46,276 nt of DNA, taken from Sporomusa acidovorans. GTDB lineage: Bacteria > Bacillota > Negativicutes > Sporomusales > Sporomusaceae. Below are positions 9,055-17,654 of this stretch, piece after piece. Within the stretch, counting starts at the first letter, position 1. The number at the start of each line of letters is the position of its first letter. A model generated the notes under the pieces. The model had not been told where the DNA came from and made no database searches. It was given only the letters and a program-made list of their open reading frames with translations. The stretch lies in assembly GCF_900101845.1 (NCBI RefSeq), contig NZ_FNAM01000044.1, forward strand, positions 1 to 46,276. Direction: 5' to 3'. A program made the translations under genes and the position numbers.

Positions 9055-9372
9055 TTTACCGACCTCCTTGTTAGTTGCTAGTTACCTATTATTGCTTTAA
9101 TAACTATTGCGTTTTCCACCTCGATGTCAACATTAATCTCCTTTCTCTTGTAATGCTTAACACAGTACAATTGATAGCAAATCACCCCCCAGATTGCGCA
9201 ATTTTCCTAAAATTTTGTTTTTATTGTATCTTGTTACAGCTTTGTTGGGAAACAGTCTTTGCTTTTAGGCTTAACAAGTAATACTTGTAATTAAGTTAAT
9301 TGTTTTTCGAAAAGTCTGGATGTATAATATCGTTATAATATTCTGACCTTTTGACAAGGGGTGGTGGTATCT
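9055..9372. promoter_or_regulatory. Divergent MFS/LysR control region with LysR-type palindrome and promoter
   Basis: The region holds a palindrome ACAAGT-AAT-ACTTGT at 9274-9288 and a promoter for the rightward LysR gene: TTGTTT (9300-9305), 17 bases, TATAAT (9323-9328). Nearly the same palindrome and promoter precede the second LysR gene. This fits autoregulation by a LysR protein that also controls the divergent MFS unit. No small gene was seen here. Confidence 0.6.
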
Positions 9373-10311
9373 ATGGACATACGGCAGCTTCGATATTTTA
9401 TTGCCGCAGCGGAGCATCTTAATTTTACCGCGGCGGCCAAACATATCTATATAAGTCAGCAAGCGCTCAGTCAGCAGATTTTCGAGTTAGAAAGTGAATT
9501 AGGAGTAACTCTGTTTAATCGCGGTAATTCCCTATCCCTCACCGCCGCAGGGGAAGCTCTCGTACGCGAATCCAAGTCCATTGTTGCCAAGACTGAAAAG
9601 GCGATTAGAGTAACCCGTCAGGTAGCTTCCAAGATAACTGGCAGGCTAAAAATCGGCTATTTGGGCTTTGCCGAAAGATATTTTCTGCCAAGATTAATAT
9701 ACCAATTTCGACAAAAATATCCCTCTATCGAGTTATCCTGTCATCAGCTTAGCAATGGAGCCATTGAGGCCGCATTAGAACAAGCTGATATTGACATTGG
9801 CTTTATACAATTATGGGATAAAGCTACTATCCCCGGTATTTCATGGAAAAAGATATATGATGACAAGCTTTGTCTCGTAGTTCCATCCAACCACCCGTGG
9901 GCGCGTAAGAGCAACGTAGCTCATACTGAGCTATTTAAAGAAACTTTTGTATTCCATCCTAAAAACGCACCTAGGGCTTATGTCAACCTAATGCGTGTTT
10001 GTTCAAACCGTGGATTCCGTCCCTGTGTTAATCCAGTTTCCGATATTCTAACCGTATTAATGATGATAGAAGCGGGTTTTGGCATCTCCCTGCTTCCACG
10101 CCATATTCCATTAGGATATGCCAGTTCCTTATTAAAAGTTATTAACGTTGACGATGAGGACGCGACAGTTTATGTATCCATTGCATGGAATCATACTAAT
10201 TCTAACCCTGGCATCTCCCTATTTCTTAAAGAACTAGAACCATTTCTCGATTCTAAGAAATCATTAAATCCCAATAACAAAGGACGAGGGAACGGTGGTT
10301 CCGTCCTATAA
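9373..10311 (+). CDS. LysR-family regulator (copy 1)
   Basis: 312 residues from the ATG at 9373, preceded by AAGGGG; a GTG at 9361 would overlap that ribosome site. The N-terminal winged helix is clear (MDIRQLRYFIAAAEHLNFTAAA, QQALSQQIFELESELG), followed by the LysR substrate-binding domain with the KIGYLGFAERYFLPRL entry strand. It is closely similar to the LysR protein at 11932, so the pair arose by duplication. The gene is divergent from the MFS unit. Its last codons run into a 56-bp inverted-end repeat (10281-10336), which replaces the natural C-terminus with NNKGRGNGGSVL. Confidence 0.92.
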   Translation: MDIRQLRYFIAAAEHLNFTAAAKHIYISQQALSQQIFELESELGVTLFNRGNSLSLTAAGEALVRESKSIVAKTEKAIRVTRQVASKITGRLKIGYLGFAERYFLPRLIYQFRQKYPSIELSCHQLSNGAIEAALEQADIDIGFIQLWDKATIPGISWKKIYDDKLCLVVPSNHPWARKSNVAHTELFKETFVFHPKNAPRAYVNLMRVCSNRGFRPCVNPVSDILTVLMMIEAGFGISLLPRHIPLGYASSLLKVINVDDEDATVYVSIAWNHTNSNPGISLFLKELEPFLDSKKSLNPNNKGRGNGGSVL

Positions 10312-10336
10312 GACATTTCCTCCGTCCCCTCGTCTT
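10281..10336. repeat. REP/BIME-like inverted-end repeat, copy 1
   Basis: A 56-bp element with inverted ends: AGGACGAGGGAACGG at the left, CCGTCCCCTCGTCTT at the right, and an inner ACGGTGGTTCCGT hairpin. It is nearly identical to 12868-12922 and overlaps the last codons and stop of the LysR gene. It resembles the REP/BIME class of dispersed palindromes. Confidence 0.75.
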
Positions 10337-10475
10337 CTCGAGAGCTGTTGATGATTAGCTTCACCCTGGATAATTTCTACAGTAAGTTACTTTAATGAAC
10401 ATGGCACCACTGTCATATAAAATATGTTTCCTAGCTTTATGTACTCTTGAGTTACTTCCATAACACGCCACAAGA

Positions 10476-10515
10476 GGCTTTCTCAAAATAGTTTTTCTAA
10501 CTATAAGAGAAAGCC
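10476..10515. terminator. Perfect hairpin between convergent genes
   Basis: GGCTTTCTC (10476-10484) and GAGAAAGCC (10507-10515) pair perfectly, with a nested ATAGTT/AACTAT stem. It lies between the convergent LysR (+) and URO-D (-) genes, the usual place of a bidirectional terminator, but no T-run follows on either strand. Confidence 0.4.
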
Positions 10516-10541
10516 CCGTCTGCGTCTGTATAATATCCTTC

Positions 10542-11651
10542 TTACTTACCAGTAGCGGCAGATATCATAGCTTTTACGTTTTCCACCTTTGCGTTAAAAG
10601 GTAGATCACACCCAGTGGAAAGAATATAACCGGAAGGACCAATTTCTCTAATTAATTTTGTACTATACTCATACACCTCATCCTCTGTTCCAATTGTAAG
10701 CATAGCAGCTGGGACATCACCCATTATACACATATGGTCGCCTAAAATCTCTTTTACTTTAAAAATATTTGTAGAACCGTCAGGCGAAAAAATACATTTT
10801 CCTCTTGGAAGCTCTCGGAAAAATTCAAGATCTCGTTCCCAATTAGAATCTAAATGCAATACAGGAATAACCCCTTCCGCAACTACAGCCTCAACAACCT
10901 GTTTAAAATATGGCCACACGAAGCGACGCCAAATTTTCGGAGATAAAAATTCACTGGCCGCTCGCCAACCGCCAACCCAAACGGCCACCGGCTGTGAGGT
11001 TGACAGACGCGTCTTTATTGAATTAAGTATCTCAGGCATAGCAGTTTCCATAGCGGCTTGTACCTTATCAGGAATCTTATATAAATCCTTGTTAAACTTA
11101 GTTAAGGTACGGCCACCACAGAACATTTCATACGGGATTGTGAAGGCGCCAGATTGCATAACAACAAGGCCGGACTCACGAAAATTCTTAACTGCCGTGG
11201 GATAAAACGGAGCATTCTGTTTTAACTGAGCACCCAAATCATCCAACCTATTTTTATAGTAGTCTGCGAGAAAATAACTAAAGCCTTTATTAATTATTAT
11301 GTCATAGTCCTCAACTGTCATAAGTTCAACCTCATCTGTTTGCCAAAGAGTGTTTTCCGGCAATTCGCGACCAGGGAGCTTAAATCTTGATAACCACAAA
11401 CTTCCCAATGAAGAAATATGGAAAAGTGACTCCTGCACACCATCAAGTTCGCCTAATGAAGTAAATGATTCTAACATGGTTTTATGAGATAACTCGGCAT
11501 TAACGGCAAATTCGGATGTTTTAACTCCCAAGTGATAGGCTGCAAAAGCAATACCCGCTGGAACAACAGGGACGCGATCTGGCGTTTCAAGTGCTACCGC
11601 CTTTTTTATACGGTTTAATCGTTCATTATATAATTCTTGGGTCGTTTTCAT
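10542..11651 (-). CDS. URO-D/MtaA-like methyltransferase-family protein (paralog 3)
   Basis: 369 residues, same family as the proteins at 2887 and 6536. Shared blocks: TPDRVPVVPAGIAFAAYHLG, KLPGRELPEN, MGDVPAAMLTIGT and STGCDLPFNAKVENVKAM. The presumed metal pair is again H-x-D (VLHLDSNWERDL), with a single later Cys. It is a monocistronic leftward gene with its own divergent LysR regulator at 11932, whereas paralogs 1 and 2 lie in or beside the MFS-porin unit. The three copies therefore probably act on different methyl donors or acceptors, or are induced by different compounds. Exact reaction unknown. Confidence 0.8.
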   Translation of the reverse strand: MKTTQELYNERLNRIKKAVALETPDRVPVVPAGIAFAAYHLGVKTSEFAVNAELSHKTMLESFTSLGELDGVQESLFHISSLGSLWLSRFKLPGRELPENTLWQTDEVELMTVEDYDIIINKGFSYFLADYYKNRLDDLGAQLKQNAPFYPTAVKNFRESGLVVMQSGAFTIPYEMFCGGRTLTKFNKDLYKIPDKVQAAMETAMPEILNSIKTRLSTSQPVAVWVGGWRAASEFLSPKIWRRFVWPYFKQVVEAVVAEGVIPVLHLDSNWERDLEFFRELPRGKCIFSPDGSTNIFKVKEILGDHMCIMGDVPAAMLTIGTEDEVYEYSTKLIREIGPSGYILSTGCDLPFNAKVENVKAMISAATGK

Positions 11652-11845
11652 AATATTATTTCTCCCTTCGTAGTTATGGTTATTTAAATCCTATATTTTT
11701 GACGCTGGATGTTGATCCTGATTTTCACCTTCCTTTCGCGTTTGGTCATAATATGACGACAATTCGCTTAATTGTATTAATTTTTCTACAATTCATTTTA
11801 ACTCGATAGTAGCTTTATAGCAAAACAGGAATAAATTTTAGCATC

Positions 11846-11896
11846 ACAAGTATTACTTGTAGGTTAATTGTTTTCTGAAAAATCAGGATGTATAAT
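11846..11896 (+). promoter_or_regulatory. LysR-type palindrome and promoter, copy 2
   Basis: Palindrome ACAAGT-ATT-ACTTGT (11846-11860), then TTGTTT (11868-11873), 17 bases, TATAAT (11891-11896). The layout copies that of the first LysR gene, with 7 instead of 11 bases between palindrome and -35. It lies about 195 bases upstream of the divergent URO-D gene and is the likely operator for both directions. Confidence 0.6.
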
Positions 11897-11931
11897 AAAC
11901 ACAAAAAGTTGTGTTTTTTTTGGGGGGAGCC

Positions 11932-12924
11932 ATGGATATACGGCAACTTCGATATTTTATAGCCGCAGCAGAATATGTTAATTTTACCGCGGCAGCTAAA
12001 CATATCTATATAAGTCAGCAGGCGCTTAGTCAACAAATCTCCGAGCTTGAAAGTGACTTAGGGGTAATTCTATTTAATCGCAAAAGAAATTCCATATCTC
12101 TTACTGCGGCAGGAGAAGCGTTATTACATGAAGCCAAGGCCATTGTGTCCCAGACTGAAGAAGCAATAAAATTAACCCGTCAGATAGCTTCCGGAATATC
12201 CGGAAAACTGAAAGTTGGTTATTTAGGTTTTGCTGAAAGGTACTTTCTACCAAAATTGTTATATCAATTTCGGCAAAAATACCCTTCTATCCAATTATCA
12301 TGCAAACAACTTTCACATGGAGCTATTGACGATACGTTAGAACATGCTGAAATTGATATTGGATTTATACAAGTATGGGAAACAACAAAGCTTACCAATA
12401 TCTGCTGGCATAAATTATACGCCGATGAGCTTTGTCTTATAGTTCCAGCCAATCATCCATGGGCAGGTAGAACCGACATAACTCGCGCCGAATTATCTAA
12501 AGAAGATTTTATATTTCACCCCCAAAATGCGCCTAGGGCTTATACTAATCTAAAACGTGTTTGTTCAAACCGTGGATTCAGCCCTAGTGTAGATCCAGTT
12601 TCTGATATTATGACCGTCTTAATGATGGTAGAAGCTGGTTTCGGTATCTCCTTATTGCCTCGCCATATTCCTTTGGGCTATGCCAGTCCAACATTAAATA
12701 TCCTCACTGTCGTCGGAGATGATATATCTGTTGATGTAGCAGTCGCGTGGAATCGTAATAATGATAATCCCAGCATCTCTCTATTTCTTAAGGTAATGGA
12801 ATCCTTTCTCGCTTCAACGCATTCGTTAAATCCAATAGTGTTTCAAAAGCTGCTCTTTGATACGCAGAGGACAGGGACGGTGGTTCCGTCCTCTAAAGAC
12901 ATTTCCTCCGTCCCCTCGTCTTAA
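11932..12924 (+). CDS. LysR-family regulator (copy 2)
   Basis: 330 residues from the ATG at 11932, which follows GGGGGGAG directly. The helix-turn-helix (MDIRQLRYFIAAAEYVNF, QQALSQQISELESDLG) and effector domain (KVGYLGFAERYFLPKL, LLPRHIPLGYASP) match the LysR protein at 9373 almost block for block. It is divergent from the third URO-D gene and presumably controls it. As in the first copy, the 3' end runs into the 55-bp repeat, adding a tail (TQRTGTVVPSSKD and onward) foreign to the LysR fold. Confidence 0.92.
   Translation: MDIRQLRYFIAAAEYVNFTAAAKHIYISQQALSQQISELESDLGVILFNRKRNSISLTAAGEALLHEAKAIVSQTEEAIKLTRQIASGISGKLKVGYLGFAERYFLPKLLYQFRQKYPSIQLSCKQLSHGAIDDTLEHAEIDIGFIQVWETTKLTNICWHKLYADELCLIVPANHPWAGRTDITRAELSKEDFIFHPQNAPRAYTNLKRVCSNRGFSPSVDPVSDIMTVLMMVEAGFGISLLPRHIPLGYASPTLNILTVVGDDISVDVAVAWNRNNDNPSISLFLKVMESFLASTHSLNPIVFQKLLFDTQRTGTVVPSSKDISSVPSS
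12868..12922. repeat. REP/BIME-like inverted-end repeat, copy 2
   Basis: 55 bp, nearly identical to 10281-10336: AGGACAGGGACGG at the left, an inner hairpin ACGGTGGTTCCGT, and CCGTCCCCTCGTCTT at the right. It encodes the last residues of the second LysR protein. The sequence just before it differs from that before copy 1, which argues for separate insertion or rearrangement after the LysR duplication. Confidence 0.75.
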
Positions 12925-12961
12925 AGACCTCTATAATTTGATTGTAGAGGTGAAACCATTT

Positions 12962-13207
12962 ATGGAATCCAGCAATGACGAACGTTATCGCCAGATTGCT
13001 AAAAGAATTGTCTATTATCGCATCCGTAAGGTCTTTCCCTGGAAGAATTAGTAGATAAAATTGGTAGCAGTAAGAGTTATTTATCTAAGATAGAAGCACC
13101 TAATTCGGACTAAGACTTTTTCTCTGGAATGTGTTTTATTTGCTATTGTTGACGGATTAGAAGTTGATGTGGTTCAGTTTTTTATGCCAATTAAAGAAAA
13201 TAAATAA
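12962..13207 (+). pseudogene. Decayed XRE-family regulator
   Basis: Three frames together spell one small HTH protein: MESSNDERYRQIAKRIVYYRIRK, then LSLEELVDKIGSSKSYLSKIEAPN, then FSLECVLFAIVDGLEVDVVQFF ending in PIKENK and TAA. A one-base loss near 13030 (AAGGT where AAGGGT would fit) and a second shift plus an in-frame TAA near 13112-13120 break it. SLEELVDKIGSSKSYLSKIE is the helix-turn-helix. A clean terminator follows directly. It is dead as it stands. Confidence 0.8.
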
Positions 13208-13250
13208 CAGCGATATCTCATATGTTTGCTGAGATGTCGCTGTTATTTTT
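13206..13250 (+). terminator. Rho-independent terminator
   Basis: AACAGCGATATCTCA and TGAGATGTCGCTGTT pair over 15 positions with one mismatch, loop of 9, followed by ATTTTT. It overlaps the stop codon of the decayed XRE gene. Confidence 0.85.
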
Positions 13251-13323
13251 GTACATATTCCTAAATGAAACTATGGAGTCTTTACCTTAGAATTAAATCA
13301 ATATTTGTATTTTCTGTTATTAA

Positions 13324-14442
13324 CTAAATGTTTTTATTTTGATATATAATTTTGCAGCCTTGCATACTAATATTCATTTCCATAGCTTCGTTCATTTCCT
13401 CAAGGCCATAACGATGTGATATTAGTTCTTCTACAGGAATTCCACGAAGCTGAGCCTCTTTTAAGAACTCGCAGGCCTGAATCCAATCACATGCTTGATA
13501 TGTCCACGAGCCAACAACCTTAATTTCCTTATTACAAATATCTAAATGTGGATTATATGTTGCATCTCCGTTATTTACGAAGAATCCTAATTCGCATAAA
13601 GCTCCACCCCGCCGCACGTAATTCCAAACCATGGAAGCAGCTTTGGGTGAACCAGTACATTGAAATGCCATTTCCGCACCCAAACCATTAGTAAGTACTT
13701 TTACATCAGCTACAGGATCCTGTGTTTTAGTGACATTAACAATTGCAGATGCCCCTAATTTTTTTGCAATATCCAGTCTCTTTTGGTCCGTATCGACTGC
13801 AATAATATTTCTCACACCCATTGTACGAACTAAAGTTAGTAGCAGTAATCCGATAGGACCGCAGCCTTGCACTAATACACAAGAATCATGCTTGAAATTA
13901 AAAATTTCTTTTGCTTTTTCTACTGCATGTACAATAACAGCTGCAGGTTCTATAAGAATTCTTAAATCCAGATCCATATCACTTACATTGAATACAACGC
14001 CACCCGGATTAATTTTGATATATTCACCGAACCAACCATTAAAATAGGCACTTTCGCCAGGAATTAATCCAAATATTTCTCCGCCTTCACATAAGTGAAT
14101 TTTCTCAGGATGCTTAGTGCAAGTATCACATTTTCCACAGGGACGAAGTCCGGTTACAATCTTATCACCCACGGCCAATGGTTTGCCATAATAATCTTTG
14201 GTTACATTCTTGCCAAGTTTAACTATTATTCCTGTACCTTCATGTCCTAATTGAACAGGAATAAAACCAAAAGGATCTCCCTTAAATTCATGAACGTCTG
14301 TACCACAAATTCCGCAACCTTCAACGTGTACTAAAATTTCATCATCGTTAATTTCTGGAACCGGAAGCTCTTTTACTTCCATGTTTCGAACACCTGTCAA
14401 AGCTGAAATTTTGGCTATTTTCGGAATTTTGAAATCATTCAT
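13324..14442 (-). CDS. Zinc-dependent alcohol/polyol dehydrogenase (MDR family)
   Basis: 372 residues from the ATG at 14440-14442, which has GGGGAGG 8 bases upstream; an upstream in-frame ATG lacks a ribosome site. Catalytic-zinc ligands are visible in GCGICGTDVHEF (Cys46) and LGHEGTG (His67-Glu68). The structural-zinc lobe has four Cys (RPCGKCDTCTKHPEKIHLC). The Rossmann motif is VQGCGPIGLLLL. Sorbitol, threonine and other sec-alcohol dehydrogenases share this plan. With the kinase and aldolase across the regulators it could oxidise a sugar alcohol to the ketose that the kinase phosphorylates. The TetR gene lies upstream on the same strand. Confidence 0.88.
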   Translation of the reverse strand: MNDFKIPKIAKISALTGVRNMEVKELPVPEINDDEILVHVEGCGICGTDVHEFKGDPFGFIPVQLGHEGTGIIVKLGKNVTKDYYGKPLAVGDKIVTGLRPCGKCDTCTKHPEKIHLCEGGEIFGLIPGESAYFNGWFGEYIKINPGGVVFNVSDMDLDLRILIEPAAVIVHAVEKAKEIFNFKHDSCVLVQGCGPIGLLLLTLVRTMGVRNIIAVDTDQKRLDIAKKLGASAIVNVTKTQDPVADVKVLTNGLGAEMAFQCTGSPKAASMVWNYVRRGGALCELGFFVNNGDATYNPHLDICNKEIKVVGSWTYQACDWIQACEFLKEAQLRGIPVEELISHRYGLEEMNEAMEMNISMQGCKIIYQNKNI

Positions 14443-14620
14443 CCTAAATACCTCCCCGCTTTTGTTTCTATGAAAAATTTCGTCTACACACAATTATAGG
14501 AATATTTGGTATTTAGAACAAGTTTCACTTACATTCATCTGTCACGTATCTTTACAATTCTATTTTTTTGTCACTTATTAATAACTCTTACCAATTGTAA
14601 CAAGAAACAAAATGATATCT

Positions 14621-15184
14621 TCATGTTGTATGTCTGTATCTGGATAAGTCACTTAAATATTCGTGCAGACGCAGTGGCATAGCATCTACTAGAATCCGTG
14701 CCATTGTCGCGGGAGAAATTCTCATACCTTTTCTTACCCAGTCAGCCGTCATATCCATAGAACTTCGACAGTAAAATTCCAATAATAAACCAATTTCCTC
14801 CGTTAATGGCCTCTTCGACATGGCAACCTCTTTATAGAATTCGTAAATACAGCAGTAATCATAATGAAACAAATTATTAAGATCCGAGGAGGTAAAGGCT
14901 GACATAAAAAAATATTTATCTTCTTGCATGAACTCAAATTTTTTTATGAGACCTTCTTCCAGTGATAGACTAAGCCCCATCTGTTTAATGGTTTTTTGTA
15001 TAATTTTATCAAAATACCAGTTAACTAAATCGTATTTATCTTTAAAGTTCCGGTAAAATGTTTGGCGAGTCGTACCACAATTTTCGACAATTTCCCTAAC
15101 AGTAATCTTATCCAGAGGAACATTCTCCATTAGCTCTTTAATGGAATTTGCCAATGTATATTTCGTTCGTTCGGAAAAATTCAT
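14621..15184 (-). CDS. TetR-family regulator, DhaS-like
   Basis: 187 residues. The N-terminal HTH is clear (KITVREIVENCGTTRQTFYRNFKDKYDLVNWYF), followed by a helical ligand domain with conserved Tyr/Cys (HYDYCCIYEFYK) like the DhaS group, which includes activators of dihydroxyacetone kinase operons. I chose the ATG at 15182-15184 because AGGAGG is 9 bases upstream; the ATG six bases earlier is only 3 bases from it. It lies 32 bases after the DeoR stop, so the two regulators are probably co-transcribed; the dehydrogenase follows 178 bases later. Confidence 0.85.
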   Translation of the reverse strand: MNFSERTKYTLANSIKELMENVPLDKITVREIVENCGTTRQTFYRNFKDKYDLVNWYFDKIIQKTIKQMGLSLSLEEGLIKKFEFMQEDKYFFMSAFTSSDLNNLFHYDYCCIYEFYKEVAMSKRPLTEEIGLLLEFYCRSSMDMTADWVRKGMRISPATMARILVDAMPLRLHEYLSDLSRYRHTT

Positions 15185-15216
15185 ATACATGCCCCTCCTT
15201 ATTGAATTATGATCAT

Positions 15217-15990
15217 TTATTTGTTAATTAACTGAAACTCATACAGTATCGTTATATTCTTTTTTTCCGCAATGTCCCGTATATCCGGCGGCAAGGCTTT
15301 ATCACTAATTATCACATCAATATCATCAAAGTAAGCACTAATATTAAAATACGTTACATTAAATTTACTACTGTCCACTAGTAAAACTAAACAACCTGTA
15401 TTATGAGCAAATTCTCTTTTAAGAGCTGCTTCCCCTTCATTTGAATCAGTAGCCCCTTTCGTACTCAATCCCCGACATGAAATAAAAGTTATGTCACTAT
15501 AGTGCATTTTTATATTTTGATTAGCTTCTGGGCCATAAATATTAAAATACGACTTATTTATATTCCCACCAATTAAATAAACTTCTACATTGTTTAACTC
15601 GCAAAGTTTAGTTGCAGTATGAATGCCATTCGTAAGAATAGTCAAGTTAGCAAACTTTTTTAGTTTATTAATAATCCGGTAAGTTGTTGTGCTGGAATCT
15701 AAAAATAACTTCTGGTTATCTTTTATTAAAGTAACGGCAATAGATGCAATCACTTCTTTTTGTTCTAAATTTATCCGATTTGTGTAATCATAAGGTAAAT
15801 CCTTTGGCTCTTTGATGATAATTGCACCACCTGTCACTCTGCGAATTAGACCTTTTTTTTCCATTTCGGCTAAGTCTCTTCTAATGGTAGCAGAACTTAC
15901 AAATAACTCTCGACTTAAAGCTTGCGTTTTTAAAAATTTTTTACCTTTTAGCAAATTAAGTATCGCTTCTTGCCGTTCATAAGGGATCAT
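15217..15990 (-). CDS. DeoR-family sugar-phosphate-responsive repressor
   Basis: 257 residues with the DeoR HTH at the start (MIPYERQEAILNLLKGKKFL; LFVSSATIRRDLAEMEKKGLIRRVTGGA) and a DeoRC sensor fold afterwards (LFLDSSTTTYRIINKL; VYLIGGNINKSYFNIYG). DeoR proteins of this type bind a phosphorylated sugar intermediate. The gene is divergent from the kinase-aldolase-transporter operon; a 28-bp palindrome lies 15 bases in front of its start. It most likely represses that operon and itself. Confidence 0.92.
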   Translation of the reverse strand: MIPYERQEAILNLLKGKKFLKTQALSRELFVSSATIRRDLAEMEKKGLIRRVTGGAIIIKEPKDLPYDYTNRINLEQKEVIASIAVTLIKDNQKLFLDSSTTTYRIINKLKKFANLTILTNGIHTATKLCELNNVEVYLIGGNINKSYFNIYGPEANQNIKMHYSDITFISCRGLSTKGATDSNEGEAALKREFAHNTGCLVLLVDSSKFNVTYFNISAYFDDIDVIISDKALPPDIRDIAEKKNITILYEFQLINK

Positions 15991-16004
15991 ACTGCAACTC
16001 CTCT

Positions 16005-16104
16005 ATGTTCATTTTTGATTAAAAATGAACATTTTTTTGTAGTTTTATGATTAATTATCAACATTATAACCATCCATTGAAGTAAAGTCTATATCTTTTA
16101 TAAT
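16005..16104. promoter_or_regulatory. Operator palindrome and kinase-operon promoter
   Basis: Perfect palindrome ATGTTCATTTTT-N4-AAAAATGAACAT at 16005-16032, probably the DeoR operator (it could also form a transcript hairpin). For the rightward operon a promoter is seen: TTGAAG (16077-16082), 16 bases, TATAAT (16099-16104), about 37 bases before the kinase start. Confidence 0.65.
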
Positions 16105-16140
16105 GAGAAATGTAACACACAAAAAATGGGAGGGGATACA

Positions 16141-17640
16141 ATGGCATTAATGGGTATTGATGTAGGGACAACCGGAGTTAAGTGTACGATTACCGATAAT
16201 TGTGGTAACTATTTATCAGATTCGTATGCAGAATACCATACTTTTTCACCAGTACAAGGCTACTTTGAGCTAAATCCAAATGACGTGTGGGATAGTACAA
16301 AAAAAGTTATCAAATTGGCAGCCAGTAAGGTAACTGAAAAAATTCTTGGTGTTAGTGTCTCATCTTTTGGCGAATCTTTTGTCCCTATTGACAAAAATGG
16401 TAATGTTTTAATGAACAGCATGGTCTATACAGATATTAGAGGTGTCGGGGAAATTAAAGATTTACTGCTGTCTATTTCCGAACAGGAAATAATGGAACGC
16501 ACAGGACTTAAGGCAAGCAGCACATATTCTTTGCCCAAAATTATGTGGATAAAAAAGAATAAGCCAGAAATATTCAACGATATATGGAAAATACTTTTGT
16601 ATGGCAGTTATATTTTGTATCGTTTAGGTAATATTTGCACCATCGACTATACGCTTGCCGCCCGGACAATGTCGCTAAATGTTGAAAAGAAAAAATGGGA
16701 TGAGAAAATCCTGGCCGCTGCCGGACTTACAGAAAGCATTTTTCCTGATGTATATCCTATGGGTACTATTGTCGGAACCATTAATAAAGAATTAGCGTTA
16801 GAATTAGGCCTTCCGCAAGACATGCCATTAGTCACGGGAGCGCATGATCAGATATGTGCGGCTATAGGCTCAGGAACCTATAAAATAGGTGAGGCAATGG
16901 ATGGTATGGGCTCCGTAGATTGTATTGCACCAATATTCTCTGTCAGTGTGAATACCGAGAAACTTGCGGAAAACAATTATGCGATGGTGCCCTATATTGA
17001 TGATAAGTTTACCACATATGCTTATATTTACGATGGGGGAACGTTACTTAAATGGTACCGGGATACTTTTGGACAGGAAGAAAGTAGATTAGCCGCTGAA
17101 ACCAATAGCAGTGTATATGATATTTTTAATAGCTACGCGGCAAAAGAACCCACTGAAATATTGGTCTTGCCACATTTTAGCGGATCCGCCTTACCTTATA
17201 TGGATCCCTTCTCCAAAGGAGCAATGATTGGCTTAGATAGTAATACAAATAAAGCGAAAATTTTCAGAGCCTTGTTAGAGGGGATTGCCTATGAGCTGAA
17301 AATAAACATCGAAAAAATGGAGGAAAACGGAATCCACATAGACTCTTTAAGAGCTTGCGGCGGAGGTTCAAGGTCGGATATTTGGCTACAAATCAAAGCT
17401 GATATTTTCAACAAGGAGATAAAAGCAGTAAAAATAAAGGAAGCGGGAACATTAGGGGTCATTATTATGACCGGATTTGCAGTAGGGCTATTTCCGTCGT
17501 TTGAGGAAGCTATGAATAGTCTGGTAAAGATAGAAAAAATATTTGCGCCAAACCCCAAAAATGTTGATATTTACAATAAAAACTATAACAAGTATAAAGG
17601 GCTATACGCGTCACAGAAAAAACTGCTTGAAACTGATTAG
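16141..17640 (+). CDS. FGGY-family carbohydrate kinase (xylulokinase-like)
   Basis: 499 residues from the ATG at 16141, five bases after GGGAGGGG. Two actin-like ATPase lobes are evident: MGIDVGTTGVKCTITDNCGN (phosphate 1), TGAHDQICAAIG with the likely catalytic Asp, DGMGSVDCIAP, and ACGGGSRSDIWLQIKADIF (adenosine site). FGGY kinases phosphorylate ketoses, polyols or glycerol. It is first in the operon; the aldolase follows after 14 bases. The order kinase then class II aldolase suggests a ketose is phosphorylated at C1 and then split to DHAP and an aldehyde. The exact sugar is not readable. Confidence 0.9.
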   Translation: MALMGIDVGTTGVKCTITDNCGNYLSDSYAEYHTFSPVQGYFELNPNDVWDSTKKVIKLAASKVTEKILGVSVSSFGESFVPIDKNGNVLMNSMVYTDIRGVGEIKDLLLSISEQEIMERTGLKASSTYSLPKIMWIKKNKPEIFNDIWKILLYGSYILYRLGNICTIDYTLAARTMSLNVEKKKWDEKILAAAGLTESIFPDVYPMGTIVGTINKELALELGLPQDMPLVTGAHDQICAAIGSGTYKIGEAMDGMGSVDCIAPIFSVSVNTEKLAENNYAMVPYIDDKFTTYAYIYDGGTLLKWYRDTFGQEESRLAAETNSSVYDIFNSYAAKEPTEILVLPHFSGSALPYMDPFSKGAMIGLDSNTNKAKIFRALLEGIAYELKINIEKMEENGIHIDSLRACGGGSRSDIWLQIKADIFNKEIKAVKIKEAGTLGVIIMTGFAVGLFPSFEEAMNSLVKIEKIFAPNPKNVDIYNKNYNKYKGLYASQKKLLETD

Positions 17641-17654
17641 AGAGGACGATTTAT

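Noticed and set aside
2887..11651. Calling the three URO-D proteins HemE.
   Set aside because: Three divergent copies with MtaA-like ends, no haem genes nearby, and association with a carrier, porin and LysR regulators.
12857..13051. 64-codon frame starting inside the second LysR gene.
   Set aside because: Its first part is the repeat in another frame; only the portion from 12962 is meaningful and belongs to the decayed XRE gene.
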